Origin: Cellvibrionales bacterium
Lineage (GTDB): Bacteria; Pseudomonadota; Gammaproteobacteria; Pseudomonadales; JAHEGP01
DNA length: 9,106 nt
NCBI GenBank assembly: GCA_024645065.1
Contig: JAHEGP010000118.1
Span: 1 to 9,106 of the forward strand
Reading direction: 5' to 3'
The notes below the pieces were generated by a model. That model worked only from the letters and a program-made list of their open reading frames with translations. It was not told where the DNA came from and ran no database searches. Positions 1-6,227 of this stretch are shown here, in pieces (positions within the stretch are counted from its first letter, which is position 1; each line of letters begins with the position of its first letter). The position numbers were made by a program, and so were the translations under genes.

Positions 1-25
1 CTCCGATCAAGGGGTTGGTAAACCG

Positions 26-415
26 CTATATCACCTGGGGAATCCGGGCGCTGATAGCGGGATTGTCAAGTGTCTTTGATGCCGGCTTGAAGCTTGCCGC
101 AGCGTCAGCGTCCTTCTCTGCCGGCAGCTCGTCTTCCCGGCGATCGATTGTTGTCAGCTCATCGGGCAGCGCGGCCCTGGGAAATTCCAGGGGTGGCAGG
201 GTGGAGAGCAATGGCAAGCCCTTGCTGCTTGTTTCCGCCGCCACGACCTTGGCACGAACCTCCGGGTCCCTGGCGGTCAATTCCACCCATTCATTGATCG
301 CCAAGTCGCGATGCGGGGTTTTATATACGGCCTTGATGTCCGTTTTATCCACCCATTCCCTGTGCCGCGATAGAAACTGTCCGTGCTGGTTCTGGATAAC
401 AAATACGCTGTTCAT
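26..415 (-). CDS. Small hypothetical protein (129 aa), function unknown
   Basis: The frame stays open upstream to 595, but that would overlap the preceding oxidoreductase gene. I chose the ATG at 415 because the transcript reads AGGAG, then TCGC, directly before it, a good Shine-Dalgarno. The protein opens with MNSVFVIQNQHGQFL. Residues 1 to about 60 look folded: a short beta-like start with a QNQHG motif, then a charged segment with W21 and W43. Residues about 65-129 are rich in Pro, Ala, Glu and Asp and look disordered. No signal peptide, membrane segment or catalytic motif is visible, so it is probably cytoplasmic. From memory, small proteins with a similar VIQNQHG start occur in Pseudomonas and related bacteria; I could not verify this. 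It follows the FAD oxidoreductase on the same strand after 121 nt, so co-transcription is possible but not shown. The existence of the gene is fairly secure; its role is unknown. Confidence 0.7.
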   Translation of the reverse strand: MNSVFVIQNQHGQFLSRHREWVDKTDIKAVYKTPHRDLAINEWVELTARDPEVRAKVVAAETSSKGLPLLSTLPPLEFPRAALPDELTTIDRREDELPAEKDADAAASFKPASKTLDNPAISARIPQVI

Positions 416-536
416 GCGACTCCTGGTCAATCTTGCCGGGCCAGCAGCCACCAGAGCTGCTGTCACGAAGGAAAAATAATGATGCCACAGTGTTGCCGTG
501 ACCACTAGCCTCAAGCTTACGATACCGGCGCAGCCT
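416..536 (-). other. Intergenic spacer with a small hairpin
   Basis: This 121-nt gap separates the FAD oxidoreductase from the small hypothetical gene. It contains a 7-bp perfect inverted repeat (CAGCAGC at 442-448, GCTGCTG at 456-462) with a 7-nt loop. Neither strand shows a run of T after it, so it is not a classical intrinsic terminator. It could be a leader hairpin of the small gene or chance. I found no convincing -35/-10 pair. Confidence 0.3.
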
Positions 537-1628
537 TCAGAGCAACTTGTCAGCGACTTTCTTCCCCAGGGCCCGGGCCGTGGTCCATTTTCCACCGTAC
601 ACCGTGAGCAAGCTTTGCTGCTGCACTATCTCGTACTCGCGGCTCACCTTGCGAGGGTTGTCGGCTGACCGAATGAGTGGGCGCAGACCCGCCGTGGTGG
701 CGATAATGTCGGCGCGGCTGCGCCGCTGGTTAAAATAGTTGTTGTACTGCCATAGCAGGTATTCGATCTCCTCCTCGCTGGCAGTGATCGCCTGGTCCAG
801 CTGCTGGCGGACTTCCGTGGTGCCTACCAGGGTATTGCCCTGGTAGGGCAGGACAAAAAATACTCGCCCGTCCTTGTCCGTTTGCAGCAAGTAAGGTTGC
901 GCCGGTTCGCCTGCGAACAGGATATGACTGCCGCGAATCAGGTCGAGTCGCAGCTCACTGGCGATGCCGGACTGCTGCAATAACCGCTCCGCCCAGGGTC
1001 CTGCAACATTGGCGATTGCGTCGAAGCGCCATGTCCCCTGTGCCGTCTCGACCTCGCCAGCAAGGCTCAGGCGTTGCACCTCGGTGTGCTCGAGGATCTC
1101 GACCCCGGCCTCCCTGGCGCGGTCCGCCACCCATAAGCCAAGACGATAATCATCCATTTGGCCATCGGAATAACGGAACCCTCCCCGCAGGCCATCGGAT
1201 TTGAGCAGCGGGTCGATATCTAGCAGTTGTTGCCGATTTAACCAGCAGTGTGGGGCGAGGTTTTGTTTGCCAGCCAGAAAGTCATAAAGGGTCAGGCCCA
1301 ACTTCAGCATCCAGCGTGGGCGCGGCCCGTTTTCGTAAACCGGCATCACAAGTTGCATTTCGCGACTCAGGTGCGGACACTGTCGCAGCCACCAGGCGCG
1401 CTCTCGCAGCGCTTCGTAGACCAGCCGAATTTCAAGGTTTTCCAGGTAGCGGATACCTCCATGCAGCATTTTAGAAGAATTGCGGCTGGTCTCGCGCATC
1501 AGTTCGCCACGTTCAAACAAGGTTACACGGGCACCGCGACGGGCGAGCTCCCAGGACGTGCAAAGTCCATTGATGCCGCCACCGATTACGGCGACCCCAG
1601 GTCGAGGACTCGCTGCGATTGCGGTCAT
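537..1628 (-). CDS. GlpD-like FAD-dependent oxidoreductase (DAO domain only)
   Basis: The 363-residue protein belongs to the FAD-dependent DAO superfamily and most resembles glycerol-3-phosphate dehydrogenase (GlpD), which oxidises sn-glycerol-3-phosphate to dihydroxyacetone phosphate and passes electrons to quinone. Visible motifs are the dinucleotide-binding GGGING (residues 16-21), an acidic residue E39 at the end of strand two suited to the FAD ribose, the GlpD-type stretch TSRNSSKMLHGGIRYLE (47-63), GPWAERL (210-216), GLRPLI (314-319) and the C-terminal FAD motif GGKWTTAR (345-352). The chain stops 11 residues later, whereas classical GlpD is about 500 residues with a further helical C-terminal domain. 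Short GlpD-like oxidases exist, so this may be a natural subfamily with another substrate. The ATG at 1628 is supported by AAAGGAG seven bases upstream. It is divergent from the esterase-like gene. I am confident of the fold and cofactor and less sure of the substrate. Confidence 0.85.
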   Translation of the reverse strand: MTAIAASPRPGVAVIGGGINGLCTSWELARRGARVTLFERGELMRETSRNSSKMLHGGIRYLENLEIRLVYEALRERAWWLRQCPHLSREMQLVMPVYENGPRPRWMLKLGLTLYDFLAGKQNLAPHCWLNRQQLLDIDPLLKSDGLRGGFRYSDGQMDDYRLGLWVADRAREAGVEILEHTEVQRLSLAGEVETAQGTWRFDAIANVAGPWAERLLQQSGIASELRLDLIRGSHILFAGEPAQPYLLQTDKDGRVFFVLPYQGNTLVGTTEVRQQLDQAITASEEEIEYLLWQYNNYFNQRRSRADIIATTAGLRPLIRSADNPRKVSREYEIVQQQSLLTVYGGKWTTARALGKKVADKLL

Positions 1629-1689
1629 GGAATAACTCCTTTGGCGTTGCGGTGCTGCTTTTCACCCCAACAGCTTAGATCAAATTCGG

Positions 1690-1695
1690 TATACT
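1690..1695 (+). promoter_or_regulatory. Possible -10 element (TATACT)
   Basis: TATACT matches the sigma70 -10 consensus at five of six positions and sits in the divergent spacer upstream of the esterase-like gene. No good -35 hexamer is found 15-18 bp upstream, so this is weak. If used, transcription would begin near 1702, at the first base of the inverted repeat described next. Confidence 0.25.
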
Positions 1696-1701
1696 AACGG
1701 A

Positions 1702-1738
1702 TCGCTGGCGAGCCTAATGGTGAAATTGTCGCCAGCGA
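1702..1738 (+). repeat. Perfect 10-bp inverted repeat in the esterase leader
   Basis: TCGCTGGCGA (1702-1711) and TCGCCAGCGA (1729-1738) are exact reverse complements separated by a 17-nt spacer. The repeat lies in the divergent spacer between the GlpD-like gene and the esterase-like gene. It could be a 5'-end mRNA stem-loop of the plus-strand transcript or a bipartite operator for a dimeric regulator serving either gene. No T tract follows, so it is not a classical terminator. An in-frame upstream ATG at 1717 falls in the loop, which argues against using it as the translation start. Confidence 0.5.
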
Positions 1739-1821
1739 CGGCAGCGCTTTGGCTCGGGTGCCGGGGCCTGCCGATCCTCCCCTTTAATTGGGGTTACGCA
1801 GTTCTGAGGGAAACAGCTTCC

Positions 1822-3525
1822 ATGTTGTATTGGTTAAAAGTGTTGTCGCTGGTTTTGGCAATGGTTGTGGTGCAGGCCTGCGGTGGCGTCTCTGATGACG
1901 ACGAGGACAATGGTGGAGACAACGGGGGCGGTGAGATCCCCGGTGGTGAACCGCTGCCCCCGGTAGGTGAAGTGGTGACGGTAGCCAATGGCGTGCTGCG
2001 GGGCGAGCGCATAGTGGTGGGTGACCTGGTCCTCTACCAGGGCATACCCTATGCAGCGCCGCCAGAGGGCGCCAACCGCTGGAGGGATCCGCAACCGGCG
2101 TTGGATTGGCTGGGTGTGCGCGATGCAACCCAAGCGGGTGCCAACTGTTTCCAGGGCGACCTGCGCGATATCAGTGAGCAAAGTGAAGACTGCCTGTTTC
2201 TGAATGTGGCCGCGCCGGCAGCCGAAACCGAGAACCCCCGCCCCGTTATGGTGTGGTTCCATGGTGGTGACGAGGATAACGGCTCCGGTACTCGTTTGCC
2301 TGCAGATATCGCCTATCTCGCGAGCGCCTCGGGTAACGTGGTAGTGTCGGTAAACGCACGCCTGGGCTTCCTGGGGTTTCTGGCGTTGCCGGGGCTGGAG
2401 CTTGAATCGGCTGACGGCAGCACCGGCAATTATCACCACCTCGACCAGGTCGCCGCATTGCAGTGGGTTCGCGACAACATTTCTAACTTCAACGGCAACC
2501 CCAACAATGTCACCTTGTTTGGCGAGGCTGCGGGCGGCAACGATGTCTGTCGCCACCTGGCTTCGCCATTGAGTGCGGGATTGTTTCAGCGAGCCATTAT
2601 GCAAAGCGCCCGCTGTGGCCCGGCGCTTACCCGGAGTCTGGCCGAGGCCTACGTTCAGGGCGACGATTACAAGCAGCTCTGGGGCTGTGATGTCGCCGTG
2701 GGACAGGTGCTCGACTGCCTGCGACAGCAGTCTGCATTCGATTTGCGCGCGGCGCTGGCCAATGCCGGTAAGGCGAACGATTCCCTGGGCCCCGACAGCG
2801 AGGCCCAAATCCGGTTTCGTTCAGTCGCCGCCATCGATGGTCATGCCTTTGATGCTGAGATCTACGATGCGCTGCGCCTGTCACCGGCGAACATTGATGT
2901 GATGATCGGCGTTACTCGCAACGAGGGCACCTTATTCCAGCAGCGCCTTGGCAACGTCAACCCCGATACGCAGACAGGCTACCAGAGTGCCGTCAGCGGC
3001 CGTTTTCCGACCTTTAACGCGGGCGAGGTTATCACTGTCACAGAGTTACTGTACCCGCGTTTCGATTATTCCTCGTACAGCGATGCCTTTGCCGACGTAT
3101 TAGGCGATGCGAACTACGCTTGCCCCGCAGTGGCTACGGCCGATGTGCTGGCCGCTGGTGGGCACACCGTTCGTTTTTACCAGTTCGGCCGGGAGGTCAG
3201 CGACGAGCTGTTACTGGCTTTGGTCGGCGCGGTAGACCCCAATGCCCCCGAGCTGGGGGCGGCGCATTCGGCCGACCTGTACTATCTGTGGAACGCCGGG
3301 TCGGTGCTGGAGGGCCCTGTCCCGGCGGTTACCGTGCAAGCCATGCAACAATACTGGGGAAGTTTTGCCGCCAACGGGGTGCCCCAGGCCGACGATCAAG
3401 CGCAATGGCCACATTACAGCGCTGATGGCGGGGAGTTTCTTGACTTTGGGTTGTTGGAGATTGCCGATTCAAGCGATTTCAAGCTCGCAAAATGTGATTT
3501 TTTTGATTCGGCAGGGCTGCTTTAA
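1822..3525 (+). CDS. Type-B carboxylesterase-fold lipoprotein lacking the catalytic serine
   Basis: The 567-residue protein has the carboxylesterase/cholinesterase alpha/beta-hydrolase fold. I placed the start at the ATG at 1822 because it gives a lipoprotein signal (MLYWLKV, a hydrophobic core, then VQAC with the lipidated Cys at 20) and GAGG lies about 12 bases upstream. The frame is open from 1717, but those 35 extra residues do not look like an export signal. Gly after Cys20 predicts outer-membrane sorting. A Gly/Asp/Glu-rich linker (about 21-48) precedes the domain. Family landmarks are the YQGIPYA block near 73-79, SEDCLFLN (121-128), NARLGFLGFL (178-187) and GNYHHLDQVAALQWV (202-216). 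The elbow that normally reads GESAGG reads GEAAGG (234-239), so the nucleophile is Ala236. The oxyanion motif HGGG reads HGGD (147-150). The acid E368 (NEG) and the base H482 are kept. Ordinary ester hydrolysis is therefore unlikely; a binding role is plausible. It is convergent with the ketosynthase gene. Confidence 0.88.
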   Translation: MLYWLKVLSLVLAMVVVQACGGVSDDDEDNGGDNGGGEIPGGEPLPPVGEVVTVANGVLRGERIVVGDLVLYQGIPYAAPPEGANRWRDPQPALDWLGVRDATQAGANCFQGDLRDISEQSEDCLFLNVAAPAAETENPRPVMVWFHGGDEDNGSGTRLPADIAYLASASGNVVVSVNARLGFLGFLALPGLELESADGSTGNYHHLDQVAALQWVRDNISNFNGNPNNVTLFGEAAGGNDVCRHLASPLSAGLFQRAIMQSARCGPALTRSLAEAYVQGDDYKQLWGCDVAVGQVLDCLRQQSAFDLRAALANAGKANDSLGPDSEAQIRFRSVAAIDGHAFDAEIYDALRLSPANIDVMIGVTRNEGTLFQQRLGNVNPDTQTGYQSAVSGRFPTFNAGEVITVTELLYPRFDYSSYSDAFADVLGDANYACPAVATADVLAAGGHTVRFYQFGREVSDELLLALVGAVDPNAPELGAAHSADLYYLWNAGSVLEGPVPAVTVQAMQQYWGSFAANGVPQADDQAQWPHYSADGGEFLDFGLLEIADSSDFKLAKCDFFDSAGLL

Positions 3526-3583
3526 GGTAACGGTATATTTTGCAGGAGAGGCGCGGCGGCGGGAGCGATTTTTTACCGCAGCG
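3526..3583. other. Short convergent junction, no clear terminator
   Basis: These 58 bases separate the stop codons of the esterase-like gene and the ketosynthase gene. GGTAA (3526-3530) can pair with TTACC (3573-3577), and a T6 run follows a GC-rich stretch on the plus strand, but the GC-rich part does not form a strong stem. Termination signals for both genes would be expected here, yet none is convincing by eye. Confidence 0.3.
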
Positions 3584-4816
3584 CTAGCGCGAGTAGCGTT
3601 TGAAGATCAACGACGTATTGATTCCACCAAAGGCAAAGTTGTTGCTCATGGTGTATTCGGCGTCGATGTGCCGTCCGGCTTGACTGATGTAATCCAGCGC
3701 GCCACAGCGCGAGTCGAGGTTGCGGAGGTTCAAAGTAGGGCTGAACCAGCCCGCGTTCATCATCTCGATCGTTGCCCATGCCTCTATCGCCCCGCAGGCA
3801 CCCAGGGTGTGGCCGAGGTGACCCTTGAGTGAACTGATCGGGGTGTGTGAGCCAAACAGGGCCTGTGTGGCGATCGATTCGGCGATATCACCGCGTTCGG
3901 TTGCGGTGCCGTGGGCATTGATATAGGCAATCGCATCCGGTTCCAGCCCGGCATCTTGCAGGGCAAGCTCCATCGCAATGCGCATGGTATCGGCGCTCGG
4001 CTGGGTGACGTGGCCCCCGTCGCTGTTGCTGCCAAAGCCGACCACTTCAGCGACTATGTTGGCTCCCCGCGCAACTGCGTAATCCAGGTTTTCCAGCACC
4101 AGGGTGCCGGCACCCTCGCCGATTACCAGCCCGTCGCGGTCGCGGTCGAATGGACTCGGGGTTTCTCCCGGTTGCTGGTTACGGGTGCTGGTAGCGTAGA
4201 GTGTGTCGAATACCGCCGCTTCGGTGGGGCAAAGTTCCTCGGCACCGCCCGCCAGCATAAGGGACTGGCGCCCGAATTTTATCGCTTCATAGGCATATCC
4301 GATGCCCTGGCTCCCCGAGGTGCAGGCGCTGGAAGTCGGAATAATCCGCCCCTTGATGTTGAAGAACATTCCGATATTTACGGCGGCGGTGTGGTTCATC
4401 ATGCGGATGTAAGTCGTGGCGGTCACGCCCCGGGTATCATGCTTGACCAGCATATTGAAAAAATCCCGTGACGCCTCGGTACTGCCCGTACAGGAACCAT
4501 AGGCAATGCCGGTCGCGCCACTGCGAATGACCGGATCGTCCAGCAATCCGGCACTCGCCAAAGCCTGCTCGCTGGCGCAGGTCGCCAGTTGCGCCACTCG
4601 CCCCATGGTGCGGGTCTTTTTCCGCGGGTAGTGAGTCGGTAAGCTGAAGTCCGATACCGGTCCAGCCAGCTTGGTATTGAGGTTGTCGTAGCACTCCCAC
4701 GCGGGCATATAGCGAATGCCACTGTTACCGGCTTGCAGATTGGCATGAAAATCCTGCCAGCGGTGGCCGAGCGCTGTAATTACACCAGCACCGGTGACAA
4801 CCACTCTTGCGCTCAT
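3584..4816 (-). CDS. Beta-ketoacyl-ACP synthase (FabF/FabB type) of an aryl-polyene-like locus
   Basis: This elongating ketosynthase joins malonyl-ACP to an acyl thioester by decarboxylative Claisen condensation in the cytoplasm. With the ATG at 4816 the protein has 410 residues, the usual length for FabF. The catalytic set is complete: Cys165 in SSACTSG, His302 in NAHGTATERGD, and Lys331 and His336 in KGHLGHTLG. The C-terminal NNFAFGGIN (about 392-400) is also present. It is therefore an active-type enzyme and not a chain-length factor, which would lack the Cys. The upstream reductase ends TGATG, its stop overlapping this ATG by one base; no strong Shine-Dalgarno is visible, so translation is probably coupled. 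A TTG one codon earlier (4819) is possible but less likely. In aryl polyene clusters a ketoreductase followed by a ketosynthase commonly closes the operon (the ApeQ-ApeR pair, from memory). The exact counterpart within the pathway is inference. Confidence 0.9.
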   Translation of the reverse strand: MSARVVVTGAGVITALGHRWQDFHANLQAGNSGIRYMPAWECYDNLNTKLAGPVSDFSLPTHYPRKKTRTMGRVAQLATCASEQALASAGLLDDPVIRSGATGIAYGSCTGSTEASRDFFNMLVKHDTRGVTATTYIRMMNHTAAVNIGMFFNIKGRIIPTSSACTSGSQGIGYAYEAIKFGRQSLMLAGGAEELCPTEAAVFDTLYATSTRNQQPGETPSPFDRDRDGLVIGEGAGTLVLENLDYAVARGANIVAEVVGFGSNSDGGHVTQPSADTMRIAMELALQDAGLEPDAIAYINAHGTATERGDIAESIATQALFGSHTPISSLKGHLGHTLGACGAIEAWATIEMMNAGWFSPTLNLRNLDSRCGALDYISQAGRHIDAEYTMSNNFAFGGINTSLIFKRYSR

Positions 4817-5541
4817 CAAATCATGCCGCCGTTTACCGATATGACCTGGCGGGTGATATAAGCCGCGTCATCGGACATCAGGAACGCCACCAATGCGGCC
4901 ACCTCCTGCGGCTCGCCCATCCGCCGCAGGGGGATTGCCTTCAGCGCCTCTTGCGCTATCGCCTCGTCCACCATGTCGGTGTTGATTAGTCCGGGTGCGA
5001 CGCAATTGACGGTGATGCGGCGTTTTGCCAGTTCCAAAGCAAGTGCCTTGCTGGCACCGATGATGCCTGCCTTGGCGGCGCTGTAATTGACCTGGCCACG
5101 ATTACCGACCAGCCCGGAAACCGAGGACAGGCTGACAATGCGGCCTCCCCTGCGATTGCGTACCATCGGCATAACGATCGGGTGCAGGATATTGTAGAAG
5201 CCGTCGAGATTGGTATGGATGACACCGTCCCATTCGTCGTCGCGCATCGCCGGGAAGGCGTTATCACGGGTGATGCCGGCATTACAGACCACGCCGTAAT
5301 AAGCGCCGTGGGTGGATATATCAGCTTCGAGGTGCTGGCGGCACTGCTCTCGATCGCCAATGTCGAATTGCAGGATTCGGCCAGTGCCCCCCGCTGCACT
5401 GATCTCGGCCAGGGCCTGTTCGGCCTGATGCCGCTCACTGCGACAATGCAGCACGAGCTGGTAGCCCTCACGCCCCAATCGCTGTGCGATGGCACGGCCA
5501 ATACCGCGACTGGAGCCAGTAACGAGAATGGTTCGGGTCAT
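4816..5541 (-). CDS. fabG: 3-oxoacyl-ACP reductase, FabG-type SDR
   Basis: This 241-residue classical short-chain dehydrogenase most likely reduces the 3-ketoacyl-ACP intermediate with NADPH to the 3-hydroxy form, which a dehydratase then converts to the polyene double bond. Motifs seen are the cofactor loop TGSSRGIG (residues 8-15), NAG (87-89), Asn111, catalytic Ser140 and the YSAAK box giving Tyr153 and Lys157, and PGLINTDM (183-190), with the typical C-terminus VNGGMI. Length and spacing match FabG. The ATG at 5541 has only a modest AGG upstream. The stop overlaps the ketosynthase start by one base, which implies coupled expression and a shared pathway. The location after LolA/MMPL/DUF3261 genes points to aryl polyene or a similar special acyl chain, not housekeeping fatty acid synthesis. 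A housekeeping fabG would normally lie beside fabD and acpP. Confidence 0.9.
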   Translation of the reverse strand: MTRTILVTGSSRGIGRAIAQRLGREGYQLVLHCRSERHQAEQALAEISAAGGTGRILQFDIGDREQCRQHLEADISTHGAYYGVVCNAGITRDNAFPAMRDDEWDGVIHTNLDGFYNILHPIVMPMVRNRRGGRIVSLSSVSGLVGNRGQVNYSAAKAGIIGASKALALELAKRRITVNCVAPGLINTDMVDEAIAQEALKAIPLRRMGEPQEVAALVAFLMSDDAAYITRQVISVNGGMI

Positions 5542-5657
5542 GTCGCCTGTCCTGTGCCTGCTCCAGAAGTTAGGGATTGAGGGCTGTGCCCGCAGGGAAG
5601 CGATTTTAGCGTCAATCGATGTGCAGTGTCGCTATTCTTTCGGGCGCGCCAGTTCGG
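5542..5657 (-). other. 116-nt gap inside the otherwise compact gene block
   Basis: The spacer between the DUF3261 gene and the reductase gene is the only long gap in the right-hand block. On the minus strand it carries a TAAAAT hexamer (5608-5603) resembling a -10 box, but no good -35 is placed to match. A GGCGCGCC palindrome (5643-5650) follows the DUF3261 stop without a T tract. No open reading frame of note fits here. It could hold a secondary promoter for the reductase-ketosynthase pair or mark a place where genes were lost or gained. Confidence 0.3.
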
Positions 5658-6227
5658 CTAGTCAAGTGGCGTGCTCAGCAGGTCGAGCTTCAATCCACTG
5701 GCCTGGAACTCTACCCGGTATTCGCCGTCCCAGCTTGCAACCCGCAATCCCGGACGGCCGAGTTTTGCGACCAATGTATCGCGGTAATAGACCCCGTTGT
5801 CGCTAAAGCGCCAGCTGCTGCCATTAACCCCGGCCAGGGCGTCCTGCGGCCAGAAAACCCACTGCATAGCTACTAGCAAGTGTCGGTAGGGCAGATCCGC
5901 CGGGGCGCCTGGCTCGACTTGCAAGGCATAGCGATAGGCGTCGTAGCGCCAGGTTGCCAGGCGCTGCCCCAATGAGCTCATCACGACCAGCTGCAGTTTG
6001 GATTGGCGGATATCGACGGCCAATGTCAATTGCCGGCTGCGTGCACCCTGCGTAACAAGCAACTGTTGGTAGGCGCTGACTTCCCTGCCGAGCGCATCTG
6101 GCGACACCAGCACAAAATTTTTAATCTCGGGGTCAGCCTTGCCCGTCAGGGCGCAACCGCCAATAGTCAGATAGAGCAGAACCGCCCCCAGTACCCCGAC
6201 CTTGCGTGGGTTGAACGCAGCGCTCAT
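5658..6227 (-). CDS. DUF3261 lipoprotein of the aryl-polyene export set
   Basis: This 189-residue protein begins with a basic stretch (RK at 8-9), a hydrophobic core, and a lipobox TIGGC with the lipidated Cys at 25. Ala follows the Cys, so no inner-membrane retention signal is present and outer-membrane sorting is expected. The remainder, about 165 residues, is a soluble periplasmic domain rich in beta-strand-like segments and aromatic residues, including WVFWPQDAL near 123-131. I assign DUF3261 from size, lipobox, sequence character and its position directly after the MMPL gene, as in aryl polyene clusters. The biochemical role of the family is not settled; helping deliver the pigment or its lipid carrier to the outer membrane is inference. 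The start overlaps the MMPL stop by four bases (ATGA), which indicates coupled translation. Confidence 0.82.
   Translation of the reverse strand: MSAAFNPRKVGVLGAVLLYLTIGGCALTGKADPEIKNFVLVSPDALGREVSAYQQLLVTQGARSRQLTLAVDIRQSKLQLVVMSSLGQRLATWRYDAYRYALQVEPGAPADLPYRHLLVAMQWVFWPQDALAGVNGSSWRFSDNGVYYRDTLVAKLGRPGLRVASWDGEYRVEFQASGLKLDLLSTPLD

Noticed and set aside
15..479. A 154-codon plus-strand frame opposite the small hypothetical gene
   Set aside because: It has a Ser/Ala-rich low-complexity translation and no good ribosome binding site. The minus-strand reading has AGGAG at the right distance and a more protein-like start.
1717..1821. A longer N-terminus for the esterase-like protein starting at the ATG at 1717
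   Set aside because: The extra 35 residues do not form an export signal and would bury the lipobox. That ATG lies in the loop of the inverted repeat without a good Shine-Dalgarno.
1834..2808. A 324-codon open frame on the minus strand opposite the esterase-like gene
   Set aside because: The plus strand has clear carboxylesterase motifs throughout this region. The antisense translation has no recognisable domain or start signal and is a by-product of GC-rich codon use.
3526..3583. An intrinsic terminator between the convergent genes
   Set aside because: A T6 run is present, but the GC-rich stretch before it does not fold into a stable adjacent stem by eye.
3581..3590. The palindrome GCGCTAGCGC at the ketosynthase stop codon
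   Set aside because: It is a short self-complementary sequence covering the stop codon, with no loop and no T tract, and is probably chance in GC-rich DNA.
3242..3832. A 196-codon plus-strand frame running from the esterase-like gene into the ketosynthase region
   Set aside because: It crosses two well-supported genes in other frames and shows no motif of its own.
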